Positions 16,871 through 25,528 of a DNA stretch of 64,000 nt are shown here, one piece after another (the stretch's first letter is position 1; every line of letters begins with the position of its first letter). The notes beneath the pieces are model-generated. The model was not told the DNA's origin and searched no databases. It saw nothing but the letters and a program-made list of their open reading frames with translations. The position numbers were made by a program, and so were the translations under genes. The stretch is taken from positions 51,115-115,114 of the forward strand of contig NZ_JARUKY010000014.1 of the NCBI RefSeq assembly GCF_029688925.1, in the 5' to 3' direction. The DNA comes from Evansella sp. AB-P1 (lineage in GTDB: Bacteria; Bacillota; Bacilli; Bacillales; Salisediminibacteriaceae).

Positions 16871-16965
16871 CTTTTTTCTCCTCCCACGTGTTACTCCTAT
16901 TTCAAGTATATTATGCAATCGTCTAATTTCAGGAAACAAATAGAGGAAGAATGGGCGAATAAAAC

Positions 16966-17000
16966 CCCCAGTACAGTTTTTTCAATACTGGGGCAGGGCC
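16966..17000 (-). terminator. Short family A-like hairpin acting as terminator
   Basis: CCCCCAGTACAG and TACTGGGG arms, only 7 bases beyond the stop of the 17007 gene. The minus strand reads GTACTGGGGGTTTTATT. It looks like an internal-arm remnant of the family A element. Confidence 0.6.
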
Positions 17001-17006
17001 TTTGAA

Positions 17007-18227
17007 TCAACTTTCTTTGCATATAGTTTTTATGGATTTCCTTTCTATTTTTTCTATACATTCATACATTGTTTCTCGGATTGTCCTCTCTCTTGGATCG
17101 TTAACACCGTAGTAACCCATTTTTCTTGTGAAATATGCATAGCCAACTACCTTATTAGGGTCAGAAAAAGCAAAAGATCCTGTTGCTCCTAGGAAGCCGA
17201 ATGCCTTTGGATTCTTTGAAAACTGGAAGGTTGGGTCCGGTTTCATAAACCCTAATCCGTAGCGTGTTTCTATATTCATAACCCTATCTAAATATCCTTC
17301 TGAAGGTTGCTCGTGAGGTCCAGCAATTGCTTCAATCGTAGACGGGACCAAATTTAGTTCCTTACCTCCGTTGGCTAGTACGCTGTAAAGGTAACCGACT
17401 GCCCTTGCTGTACCTATCCCATTTCCTGAAGGCTGTTCCACCTTCCATGTTTCCCTCTTATTCGGATCATATCCCTTTACTAACGTCATAGACTTCACAA
17501 ATGGAGACGTCACATTAAGCATAACTTTTCTAATACCAGGAGGCATCTTCCTTATGTTTACTAACGCTAATAAAGGGTTAACCATTTTAATCTGGCTAAT
17601 CTCATCATCAGCAACATCATCTGGGAGCCCTATATGAAAGTCAAGCTGCAACGGTTCGGCAATCTCCTCTTTAAAATATTGTCCCAGGCTTCGTCCCTTT
17701 CTATCGACCCGCTTTACTAGCTCTCCCATGAAAAAACCTATTGTAGTAGCTTGATAACCTTGGAACTTCCCAGGCTCCCACATTGGCTCAGCCTTAGCAA
17801 TAATTTCAGCCGTTTTATTGAAGTTATCTAATTCTGAAATAGAAAGCTTCTCCTCCAGTAAAACTAATCCTGATTGATGGGATAATAATTGCCTAACAGT
17901 AATATTTCCCTTCCCCTTTTGGCTAAATTCAGGCCAGTACGTAGCGATTTTTTCCTCATAGTCTATCAATCCATCGGAATGTAATTTAGCAAAGACAATG
18001 GCTGCTATTCCCTTTGTGGCTGAGAAAATTAAGACCTTAGTGTTTTCCTTCCACTTTTCCTTTTCCTCTCTCAGCCCTCCCCATAGATCAACAACCTTCT
18101 CTCCTTTGTAATAAATCGTGCAAGCTGCTCCTAATTCTTCACGTTCAACAAAGTTCCTTTTGAATTCCTCTTTCACTTTTTCAAAACCAAGGGCTACTTC
18201 ACCGTACACCAATTGCCCATCAACCAT
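17007..18227 (-). CDS. Serine hydrolase, class C beta-lactamase / EstB-like family
   Basis: 406 residues, ATG after AGGAG. The SxxK nucleophile motif is in IFSATKGIAA (about residue 70), followed by the second motif Tyr in QGYQATTIGFFMGEL. A Gly-rich segment near the end (LGFMKPDP, FGFLGATGSFAFSDP) matches the HxG-type wall of this fold. There is no signal peptide, so it is probably a cytosolic esterase or peptidase rather than a beta-lactamase. It is 35 bases after the membrane-protein gene and ends in a terminator. Confidence 0.8.
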   Translation of the reverse strand: MVDGQLVYGEVALGFEKVKEEFKRNFVEREELGAACTIYYKGEKVVDLWGGLREEKEKWKENTKVLIFSATKGIAAIVFAKLHSDGLIDYEEKIATYWPEFSQKGKGNITVRQLLSHQSGLVLLEEKLSISELDNFNKTAEIIAKAEPMWEPGKFQGYQATTIGFFMGELVKRVDRKGRSLGQYFKEEIAEPLQLDFHIGLPDDVADDEISQIKMVNPLLALVNIRKMPPGIRKVMLNVTSPFVKSMTLVKGYDPNKRETWKVEQPSGNGIGTARAVGYLYSVLANGGKELNLVPSTIEAIAGPHEQPSEGYLDRVMNIETRYGLGFMKPDPTFQFSKNPKAFGFLGATGSFAFSDPNKVVGYAYFTRKMGYYGVNDPRERTIRETMYECIEKIERKSIKTICKES

Positions 18228-18262
18228 TTCCCATTCTCCTCTCCAATATTGAAATGGATTAC

Positions 18263-18946
18263 CTAAACCATTCCTTTCCGTTGTATTCTAAACCCTAAAA
18301 TGATGACTAAAATTCCAATAGGTACTGTTAATATTCCACTTACTATAGTACTTCCAGTTAACCAATCGTTTTTTCCAATGTACCCGATGAATGCCACAAT
18401 GGATAAAGATCCCGACATGCTTAACAATATACCAATCGCCCTTGGTAGCCCCTTTTCATAGAGAAATTTATACCCTATCAACAAGGCACTAACAGCAAAA
18501 AAGCTATATCCTAATTGATTTAGAAAATAAGCCATTGAATCAACATTTTGAAAATACCACTGACTTGCCAATTCCATGTTGCCTATGGAAAGGTACTTAA
18601 ATAGAATCGTGTATTGTGAGATGTACGAAATACTTACTAATATAACGTATGGTACCAAAAAAATTACTCCAACCAAATGAAGAATAGGGGTTCTTTTTTG
18701 AACAGAAATACCGAAGGCAAGTAGGATTATCAAGAAAGATATGGCTGGTGCAATCATCGATGCGATAGCAAAATTCCACCTGTAAATGGATGGATTATCA
18801 GCAATAGTCAGTAGTTGTCCTTGAATATCCCCTTCCAATTCAGCTAAAACCATGAATATCGGCCATAAAATTACGATTGTGGTATAAAAAATCCCCCCAT
18901 AAATGAAAGCCTTTCCATTTATATGTATCATTGAAATGTTTTTCAC
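18263..18946 (-). CDS. Hypothetical six-helix membrane protein
   Basis: 227 residues with six clear hydrophobic segments (for example FYTTIVILWPIFMVLAEL, MIAPAISFLIILLAFGI, LVGVIFLVPYVILVSI, ILTVPIGILVIILGF). No charged catalytic motif is visible and I do not recognise the family. It is probably in one transcript with the serine hydrolase gene. Confidence 0.6.
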   Translation of the reverse strand: MKNISMIHINGKAFIYGGIFYTTIVILWPIFMVLAELEGDIQGQLLTIADNPSIYRWNFAIASMIAPAISFLIILLAFGISVQKRTPILHLVGVIFLVPYVILVSISYISQYTILFKYLSIGNMELASQWYFQNVDSMAYFLNQLGYSFFAVSALLIGYKFLYEKGLPRAIGILLSMSGSLSIVAFIGYIGKNDWLTGSTIVSGILTVPIGILVIILGFRIQRKGMV

Positions 18947-19079
18947 TCGTATCCCCCCTTAATCTATCTAGCAAAATTCTTCCTCCATTCAAAACTTTCA
19001 CGTAAAACCTCGATAGTATTATAGATGTAATTTGCTAACCGTTGTTAGTTGATTTATGGATTTCTTGTGAACATAATAA

Positions 19080-19110
19080 TGGTGCCTGACCCTCGATGGG
19101 GTCAGGCACC
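19080..19110. repeat. Family A repeat with centre deleted (copy 7)
   Basis: GGTGCCTGACCC and GGGTCAGGCACC are nearly perfect arms separated by only TCGAT. It lies 8 bases beyond the stop of the 19118 gene and works as a terminator on the minus strand. Confidence 0.8.
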
Positions 19111-19117
19111 ATTATAG

Positions 19118-20113
19118 TTAATTTATAGTTATCACTACATTTCCTCTTTTGTTTCCATTTTTCACATAGCTATGTGCGTCTGCGGTATTTTCCAGTGGAT
19201 AACACTTATCAATCACTGTTTTGAACTTCCCAACCTCAATAAGCTCTTTTATAAAAATTAAATCATCGTTTTTTTCCAATGCTAATGCACAAATAACTTT
19301 TTTATTAGAAAAAACGTACGTCCATAGCATTTGAGATAGTTGTTTTGTTTTAAAGCTAGCTAAAAGATAGCGGCCGTTTTTCCGGAGGGATTGTTTACAC
19401 CTTGCAAACGAGCTCTTGCCTAATATGTCAAAGATAAGATCGTAAGTTTCCCCATTTTTCGTAAAATCTTCTTTCGTATAATCTATTACCTTATCAGCCC
19501 CAAGTGATTCTACTAATTTTAATCTTGGAGTGCTGCATATCCCAGTAACTTCTGCACCAAAGTACTTTGCAAGCTGAACGGCTGCAGAACCTATTCCTCC
19601 TGAAGCACCATTAATAAGGATTTTTTGCCCAGGCTGAACGTTTACTTTTCTAAGCAAATTTAGGGCCATTATTGCCCCATAAGGAATGGTAGAAGCTTCT
19701 TCATATGAAAGGTTCGATGGTTTAATAGTTACGATTCCTTTTTCAGGCACACATAAATATTCAGCATATGCACCAAAGTTTTGCCCAACATATCCAAAAA
19801 CTTGATCACCTGGTTTAAATCGTTTTACGTCTTTTCCTATATATTCCACTTCTCCAGAGAACTCACTACCCAAAATTCTTTTTCTTGGTTTGCTAATACC
19901 AAAAGCAATTTTTGCTGGAATCCAAAAGAGAAAGGGCATCGAGAATTGGCTAGGAGAGACATCTTTAAATGAACGACCCAATATATCTCCAAAACTTACT
20001 GGTGTGGCATATACCCTAACCATGATTTCGTTATCTTTTGGAATAGGCTTTTCAACTTCTTTTAATTGAAGAACTTCAGGTCCTCCGTATTTCGTGTACA
20101 CAATTGCTTTCAT
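19118..20113 (-). CDS. Zinc-independent MDR-family NADPH oxidoreductase (quinone-reductase-like)
   Basis: 331 residues from the ATG at 20113, after GGAGGGAG; an ATG 5 codons upstream overlaps that site. The N-terminal GroES-like domain lacks the structural and catalytic zinc cysteines of alcohol dehydrogenases. The NADPH fold carries ILINGASGGIGSAAVQLAKYF and then ESLGADKVIDYTKED. Members reduce quinones or enones. The physiological substrate is unknown. Confidence 0.85.
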   Translation of the reverse strand: MKAIVYTKYGGPEVLQLKEVEKPIPKDNEIMVRVYATPVSFGDILGRSFKDVSPSQFSMPFLFWIPAKIAFGISKPRKRILGSEFSGEVEYIGKDVKRFKPGDQVFGYVGQNFGAYAEYLCVPEKGIVTIKPSNLSYEEASTIPYGAIMALNLLRKVNVQPGQKILINGASGGIGSAAVQLAKYFGAEVTGICSTPRLKLVESLGADKVIDYTKEDFTKNGETYDLIFDILGKSSFARCKQSLRKNGRYLLASFKTKQLSQMLWTYVFSNKKVICALALEKNDDLIFIKELIEVGKFKTVIDKCYPLENTADAHSYVKNGNKRGNVVITIN

Positions 20114-20629
20114 CGAAACTCCCTCCAATTATTTTGCACGCTAGCGAAGTGTTTTGTTTTTAAGTGTATACTTGACCACATCGAGGTAATATTTACTTAA
20201 CTGGGAGACTAGTAACTTTAATATACTATACTGACAAATTCTCACTTTAAGTACTGCACTTTTAGGAATAATGGTACCCTCGTCATGGTGAAGTTGTACC
20301 GTACTGGGGAGTCTAGCACTTATCTTCTTTTTAGTCGACACTAACTATAAAATTTTTTTTTATAATCTGTTCAAAATTTTATACGACAAGCATTACAGTT
20401 CTTTCATTAAGAAGGATAACTATGTGATTAAAAGCCATATGCTAATTTTTTTATTGGAATTATAAATATGTAGGGGTAAAAGCGTATTCTTTGTAGACAT
20501 TAAAATGTAGAGGAAAACAACATATTCTTAATAATACTTGGAAACGAATATAAAAAAATCTAAGAAGAGCATCTAAAATAATTTCACAAAAATTGAACAA
20601 CTGGGGGGGGTGTAACGAGTATATAATGA
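20114..20629. other. Gene-free DNA with one family A repeat
   Basis: Apart from the repeat at 20272-20321 and a G-run at about 20601, I see no gene, RNA or promoter here. Short open frames lack ribosome sites. Confidence 0.5.
20272..20321. repeat. Family A inverted repeat (copy 8, decayed)
   Basis: TGGTACCCTCGTCATGG and ACTGGGGAGTCTAGCACT arms around TGAAGTTGTACCGT. About 310 bases downstream of the 20630 gene. Confidence 0.55.
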
Positions 20630-21316
20630 TTAATTTTTGCTTATCTCTTCCCTAAGGCGATCCACATCAACAATAGACAAACCCGTTAGCTCTGCAATTT
20701 CATCCACTTGCTTCCCTTTTTCTAACATCCGCTTAGCAACTTTTTCAATCCCTTTTTCCATTCCTTTTTCCATTCCTATTCTTTCGTAAGAAGTGATGAC
20801 TTCCATAATTCTCTCCCCTTCCTTTGGATCCATTGCTTTCACCTCTTCTTTAAATCGATATTCCTCATCATCGGTTAATTTTAAATATGTCTCGAAAAAA
20901 CCAGTTAATAAGGATTCCCGAGCTTTGTCTAGTTCTAGCCGAATAATTATTCTAAAAAATTCTTTTTTTACTTCAATACGTTCATCCATATTATAACCCA
21001 TTTTACTTAACAATGCCGCAGCTACTGGGTTTTCATTCCTAATATAATCACGCCAATTTTTCTTTTTCAATTCAATGGATAAATAGTTAAAGTGAAGTAT
21101 TTCTGCAAATGGGAAGTTCATTAATAATGAATTGGGTTCTTCTCTCGGAGTATCATAGCTAAATATAGCAATGGGAAGGATTTTGCGGCGATATTTTTGA
21201 TAAAGCTTACTAAAATAGATAAACATTCTTTCATTAAAATGCTTTTGGAAATTAGCTTGCGATTCAATGTGTACAATAATGAGACTATCAATCCCCCTTA
21301 ATTTCGTTTCTACCAA
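20630..21316 (-). pseudogene. N-terminally truncated Rpn/PD-(D/E)XK nuclease-type transposase
   Basis: 228 codons are readable from a TTG at 21316. The homologous sequence actually begins further up as DGDKHEVDLLVETKLRG (from about 21342), directly after an in-frame TAA. Full-length family members have some 50 more residues at the N-terminus, which are missing. The nuclease core is otherwise visible: Asp in HEVDLLVETK and the Glu-x-Gln of LIIVHIESQANFQKHFNER. The C-terminus has the usual repeat-like GMEKGMEKGIEKVAKRM tail and a small helix-turn-helix. The truncation point is filled by a tandem repeat, so this is probably a dead copy. Confidence 0.7.
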
Positions 21317-21352
21317 TAGATCAACTTCATGCTTGTCTCCATCTTATTTGCC

Positions 21353-21512
21353 CGCAAATATGCTTTTTCTCTTTTGCGGGTTCATTAGCGCGCTTCTAAG
21401 TGACTGCAAATCTCTTTTTCACTATTTGCAGGTTCATTGGCGACCTTCTATGTGCCTGCAAATCTCTTTTTCCCTTTTGCAAGTTCATTGGCTGGCTTCT
21501 ATGTGCCCGCAA
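21353..21512. repeat. Three tandem copies of a 52-bp unit
   Basis: The units start at about 21353, 21405 and 21457. Each runs GCAAATCTCTTTTTC, TTTGCAGGTTCATTGGC and CTTCTATGTGCC with small changes. Each unit contains a hairpin, TGCAAA against TTTGCA. The array abuts the truncated nuclease gene. Confidence 0.8.
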
Positions 21513-21628
21513 TTTACGTCTTACTGTTTTCAAGATTATATAAGAACAAATCAAGACGTTCTCTCATCACCAAAACAAAAAGGTTATCCATAAGGTTGAA
21601 TTCTATAATTTACGCTAAACAAAAATAA

Positions 21629-21681
21629 AAGTACCAAACCCCCAGCACATTAAAATTACCGCACTGGGGGTCTGGCACTTC
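21629..21681. repeat. Family A inverted repeat (copy 9)
   Basis: AAGTACCAAACCCCCAG and CTGGGGGTCTGGCACTT arms around CACATTAAAATTACCGCA. It ends 2 bases before the stop codon of the 21683 gene. Confidence 0.75.
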
Positions 21682-21682
21682 C

Positions 21683-22270
21683 TCATGCACAATAAAATCT
21701 ACCTTCATATAACCCTAATGGAAGGTGGCCTTTTTCTAAAACATCAACTAACAGCACAAAGGGATTGACCTCCCAACCTTCCTGATCACCGATCATTTCC
21801 CAGGCAACCGCTAATCCGGCAATGGTCATCGCTGCACCTGTACAAATACTAATGGGGTTCCGGCCTAGCTGTTCCAACTGTCTAAAGGCACCGTCATATG
21901 CTCCATGGAAAACTAGTTCAGGAATCATATCATTGATGTATACCATAAGGTCTTCCCGTTCGGATTGAACAAGTTCCTTTTTGATGTCCTGAGGGATTTG
22001 ATTCAAATTCCCCCACAACGGACTGCTAGATAACTTCATCCCTTCAAAAAAATCAGGTAACTGCTCTTTAGATAAAGCCACTACCTCCACACCTTCTACT
22101 TGAAAAAAATCTGTAAACCTTTTAATCGTATCCTCTAAGTCAATATTGACCATCTTATCCCCTATATTCTCATACCATTGAATCTGAGATAAGCGCCTTA
22201 TGAGTATTTCAACATTCTGTCCATTTGGTCCATAAATATCAACATTTGTTTTTTCTGTAATCTGAGACAT
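21683..22270 (-). CDS. Hypothetical protein next to the gentisate operon
   Basis: 195 residues, ATG at 22270 after GGGAGAGG. It is soluble, with an acidic N-terminal half, then ISICTGAAMTIAGLAVAWEMI as a hydrophobic helix and a short GHLPLGLYEGRFYC end. No family recognised. It is separated from the upstream gentisate operon by that operon's terminator, so it is probably independent. Confidence 0.6.
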   Translation of the reverse strand: MSQITEKTNVDIYGPNGQNVEILIRRLSQIQWYENIGDKMVNIDLEDTIKRFTDFFQVEGVEVVALSKEQLPDFFEGMKLSSSPLWGNLNQIPQDIKKELVQSEREDLMVYINDMIPELVFHGAYDGAFRQLEQLGRNPISICTGAAMTIAGLAVAWEMIGDQEGWEVNPFVLLVDVLEKGHLPLGLYEGRFYCA

Positions 22271-22389
22271 GCCATCCTCTCCCTACTTTCATACTCCTTT
22301 TCACAGTTAAGCACAGTAGAACTTCAGCTCCATACGATACAACAAATATGATCGAATCGAATTCAGTAAAGCTCATTAAAACTGAAACA

Positions 22390-22430
22390 AAAACCGCACC
22401 TTAATCACTACGACAAAATCAAGGTACGGC
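22390..22430 (-). terminator. Terminator of the gentisate operon
   Basis: On the minus strand CCGTACCTTGATTT pairs with AAGGTGCGG and is followed by TTTTTG, 8 bases after the last stop codon of the eight-gene operon. Confidence 0.75.
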
Positions 22431-22437
22431 AATTCAA

Positions 22438-23559
22438 TTACATCACAAGCAGAGGAGAAAATTCACCTGTAATCTCTTGATAGCCTTTGTTCGCTTCATA
22501 CGCCTCTTCCTTCTGCAAACCTAGCTTTTCCATAATAGGAAGGTCATTGGAACAGAAAAGAATAGCGTCCTTCGTAGACGTATTAACGTGCTCATGCCAT
22601 GCCCAGTTTGGAATAACAAAGTAATCCCCTTTGGACCAATAATATTGGACACCGTTAATGACACTATACCCCTCCCCTTCATACACATGATAAATACTTG
22701 AATTCGTATGGCGATGTGCCTTGGAATGGAAGCCAACTGGTAGCTTTTGAATCCAAGCACCCATCGTTGGATTGGCCGTTCCACCTGTGGAAGGGTTAAT
22801 ATACTCCACAGCAATACCATCGAACGGATCAGGTTCAAAGTCACTCAGGCCGTTTAATGCAGCTTCCGTTTGCGCCCATTTATATGATCCAACAGGAGCA
22901 ACTTGTGGAGTGCGATCTGAAATTGGACGGACTAATCCTCCTTGATAGCGACGGGATCCATAATTATTCGGCAATGAAGGTTGTTCTAATCCATCAGGGT
23001 GTCCTTCAAAGAATGTCCCTGCCGCAGAGTAGATTATAGGAATATCCAAAATGTCCATCCAGATCATCGGTTTTTCCCCTTCGTGACCATGACCATGCCA
23101 TAACCCACCAGGCGTGATCAAATAATCCCCTTCTTCCATATAAATCTTCTGTCCCTGAACGATAGAGTATGCACCGCTTCCGTTTGTGATAAAGCGCATG
23201 GCATTTTGCGTATGACGATGAGATGGCGCTTCTTCACCAGGTAAGATCAACTGAACAGCAGCATAGAGTGTGTTCGTTGTTGAGGCCCATCCCCACGGCT
23301 GTCTCCCTTGAAAACCTGGATTTTGGAAAAAGATTGCCCGTCTCTCTCCACCTCGTTCTGGTGTGAAGATTTGTGTAGCTTCCTGAAGCTTCTTCTCTAG
23401 CACTTCCCACTTCCATAAATAAGGAACGGCATCCGGTTTCGGTTGCTTATGCATAAGATCAGGGATAGCATTCCATAAAGGTCCTAGATGAAATTGCTGA
23501 ATATCCTTATTAAAATCCTGCACTTCTTTGCTTTGAAAAAAAGAGTTTGCTTCTGCCAT
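22438..23559 (-). CDS. Gentisate 1,2-dioxygenase
   Basis: 373 residues. GAGGAGG abuts an ATG at 23568 with no spacing, so the ATG at 23559, 9 bases away, is the better start. It is a bicupin. The first cupin (about 85-180) has SHRHTQNAMRFITNG and the second HxH-type site HGHGHEG. The C-terminal cupin (about 270-350) has HSKAHRHTNSSIYHVYEG and NWAWHEHVN. The N-terminal cupin of this family holds the Fe(II). It opens the ring of gentisate to maleylpyruvate. It is the last gene of the operon and follows the DinB and fumarylpyruvate-hydrolase genes, consistent with the gentisate route. Confidence 0.88.
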   Translation of the reverse strand: MAEANSFFQSKEVQDFNKDIQQFHLGPLWNAIPDLMHKQPKPDAVPYLWKWEVLEKKLQEATQIFTPERGGERRAIFFQNPGFQGRQPWGWASTTNTLYAAVQLILPGEEAPSHRHTQNAMRFITNGSGAYSIVQGQKIYMEEGDYLITPGGLWHGHGHEGEKPMIWMDILDIPIIYSAAGTFFEGHPDGLEQPSLPNNYGSRRYQGGLVRPISDRTPQVAPVGSYKWAQTEAALNGLSDFEPDPFDGIAVEYINPSTGGTANPTMGAWIQKLPVGFHSKAHRHTNSSIYHVYEGEGYSVINGVQYYWSKGDYFVIPNWAWHEHVNTSTKDAILFCSNDLPIMEKLGLQKEEAYEANKGYQEITGEFSPLLVM

Positions 23560-23582
23560 TGCTGTCATCCTCCTCTTTCAAT

Positions 23583-24068
23583 TTAATTTTTTATTTCCTC
23601 TACATTTCGTTCTATTTGCCATCCATGTTTTTTTAAATGATCTGTAATAAAATGCTCAACTAGAAAGGTCATCGGCTTGACACCAAACTTCGGATTTCGG
23701 TGTGGAGCTACTACTTTCAACTGATCATCACTAATTTTTTCCCATAGAGCATTAGCCTCGTTTCTTGCTTCTTCGATCCCTACAAGAACGTCCTTAACTT
23801 CTCTTTCAGGAGCACGAGAAACGGCTGCTAGCCTCGCTTCATCCTGAAGTCCTCTTCCCCATGCTGTTCCTGGATTTTCGATCGTTCGGATTAATTCATT
23901 CATCCAATAAGGAATAACCTCTTCTACGTGACAGATGATTTCCATAATGGACCATACATCCTCCGCTGGCTTAAACCGAATCTCCTCTTCAGATAACGCT
24001 TTCACTTTATGAATAATCGTGTCGATATGCGTATTCATGTCAGATTGATAGTTTTTTACGGTGTCCAT
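23583..24068 (-). CDS. DinB-family protein, candidate thiol-dependent maleylpyruvate isomerase
   Basis: 161 residues. It is a four-helix DinB fold with a likely metal triad: His in MEIICHVEEVIPYW (about residue 48) and two His in LVEHFITDHLKKHGWQIERN (about 137-150). The DinB superfamily includes mycothiol-dependent maleylpyruvate isomerases and bacillithiol transferases. The gene sits exactly between gentisate dioxygenase and the fumarylpyruvate-hydrolase-type gene and shares one base with the latter (TAATG), and no glutathione-type isomerase is present. I infer that it converts maleylpyruvate to fumarylpyruvate using bacillithiol. Confidence 0.75.
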   Translation of the reverse strand: MDTVKNYQSDMNTHIDTIIHKVKALSEEEIRFKPAEDVWSIMEIICHVEEVIPYWMNELIRTIENPGTAWGRGLQDEARLAAVSRAPEREVKDVLVGIEEARNEANALWEKISDDQLKVVAPHRNPKFGVKPMTFLVEHFITDHLKKHGWQIERNVEEIKN

Positions 24069-25021
24069 TATTCTCCCACCTTTACTGGAGATTGGACAGC
24101 CTTGACTTGATTAGTCAGTTTCCCAATCTTTTCAATCTCAATTTGAACCACATCCCCGTCCTGTAAAAATACTTGTGGATCACGTGCAAATCCGACGCCA
24201 CCTGGTGTACCCGTGCAGATAACATCGCCTGGTTCCAGCGTCATAATACTTGATAAGAACGCTACAAGATGATTGACGTTAAAAACGAGGTCTGACGTAT
24301 TGGAACGTTGCCTTTCCTCCCCATTCACGTTTAAGGAAATCTCTAGTTCATGAGGGTTGGGGATCTCATCTTTCGTTACAAGCCAAGGTCCCAATGGTGC
24401 ACTGCCGTCTAAGTTTTTTCCTTGCAGCCATTGAATCGTCCGACGTTGCAAGTCCCGTGCAGTTACATCATTTGCGATCGTATATCCCGCCACATATTCC
24501 AATGCCTCTTCTTTTGGCACGTTTTTCGATTGTTTACCAATAACGACCGCAAGCTCCGCCTCATAATCCAACTTTTCTGTAATCGATGGAAAAGGAATAT
24601 CATCCTCTGGCCCAATAATAGCGTTATTGAACTTAGCAAAAACCACTGGAAATTCAGGAATCTCCCGCTTCATTTCCAAAATGTGAGCTCTGTAGTTATG
24701 ACCAACACAAATAATTTTGTTTGGCTTAAGGACAGGCGCTTCGATCTTTACTTCGTTCTTATTACGCACAATGGTTGTATTTCCTACTTCATTAGAAAGT
24801 GCATATTGAATGGCTTCATACGCTACCCGAAGGCTTCGTTCTCCCCCTTCCATAAAATCGATCGTATTCGAAGGAACAAAAGCAGCACCTGTCTCCTCTA
24901 CACGAGTTTCCCCTCGCGATTTTAACATTGCTACATACGCACGGTTTAAATCAATCACTTTATCTTCCTTAACGGCACCTGCCCGAACATCCTCTCCTAT
25001 ACGGTAATTAATTAACTTCAC
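24068..25021 (-). CDS. Fumarylacetoacetate-hydrolase-family enzyme, probable fumarylpyruvate hydrolase
   Basis: 317 residues with a GTG start at 25021 after AGGAGG. The family core is clear: KIICVGHNYRAHILEMKREI, the metal-binding DYEAELAVVIGKQ, VAGYTIANDVTARDLQRRTI, and the C-terminal LEPGDVICTGTPGGVGFARD. It is expected to hydrolyse fumarylpyruvate to fumarate and pyruvate, the last step of gentisate breakdown. It is translationally coupled to the DinB gene downstream. Confidence 0.85.
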   Translation of the reverse strand: MKLINYRIGEDVRAGAVKEDKVIDLNRAYVAMLKSRGETRVEETGAAFVPSNTIDFMEGGERSLRVAYEAIQYALSNEVGNTTIVRNKNEVKIEAPVLKPNKIICVGHNYRAHILEMKREIPEFPVVFAKFNNAIIGPEDDIPFPSITEKLDYEAELAVVIGKQSKNVPKEEALEYVAGYTIANDVTARDLQRRTIQWLQGKNLDGSAPLGPWLVTKDEIPNPHELEISLNVNGEERQRSNTSDLVFNVNHLVAFLSSIMTLEPGDVICTGTPGGVGFARDPQVFLQDGDVVQIEIEKIGKLTNQVKAVQSPVKVGE

Positions 25022-25051
25022 CTATATAACCTCCTACGAAAAATCAATTAT

Positions 25052-25468
25052 TTATGCCAGTTGAAACTGGTCAATGGCATTTCTTACATCATTGGTAATT
25101 GGCATGGCTTTTGGTCTTTTTTGACTGATGTCACACCACGCACGAATTTCATATCCTTCTGCGACCTTTTTTTCTTCACGGAAAAATTGATGTTCAATGG
25201 TAAAAACCTTGTTCCGCACCTCTACGATAGCGGATCGTACAACAGCCATATCATCAAATAACAGTGGTGCCTTAAATTGGCACTTTGCTTCCACAATGGG
25301 AATACCAATGCCATCTTCATTGATTAGCTTTGATGTTGGGAAACCAATCTTCGTAAAGTAATGATGGGTAGATTGATCCATCCAACGGTAATAATTTGGG
25401 TAAAAAACAATGCCTGCTGGATCTGTATCACCAAAATGAACCTTCAATTCATATTCCATTTGTTTCAT
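25052..25468 (-). CDS. Hotdog-fold acyl-CoA thioesterase (4-hydroxybenzoyl-CoA type)
   Basis: 138 residues, ATG after GGAGGGGG. The active-site segment HFGDTDPAGIVFYPNYYRWMDQ, with the catalytic Asp in DPAGIVFYPNY, is that of the 4-hydroxybenzoyl-CoA thioesterase type. In this operon it probably releases gentisate from gentisyl-CoA after ring hydroxylation. An alternative is a scavenging role for a dead-end aryl-CoA. Confidence 0.82.
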   Translation of the reverse strand: MKQMEYELKVHFGDTDPAGIVFYPNYYRWMDQSTHHYFTKIGFPTSKLINEDGIGIPIVEAKCQFKAPLLFDDMAVVRSAIVEVRNKVFTIEHQFFREEKKVAEGYEIRAWCDISQKRPKAMPITNDVRNAIDQFQLA

Positions 25469-25528
25469 TCTATTTCCCCCTCCAACTGTTGAAGTGTGAA
25501 CGTCTCACTTCAACCTCAATCCTGTACC

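Noticed and set aside
21353..21512. Possible CRISPR array
   Set aside because: The units are contiguous tandem repeats of 52 bp without variable spacers, and no cas genes are present.
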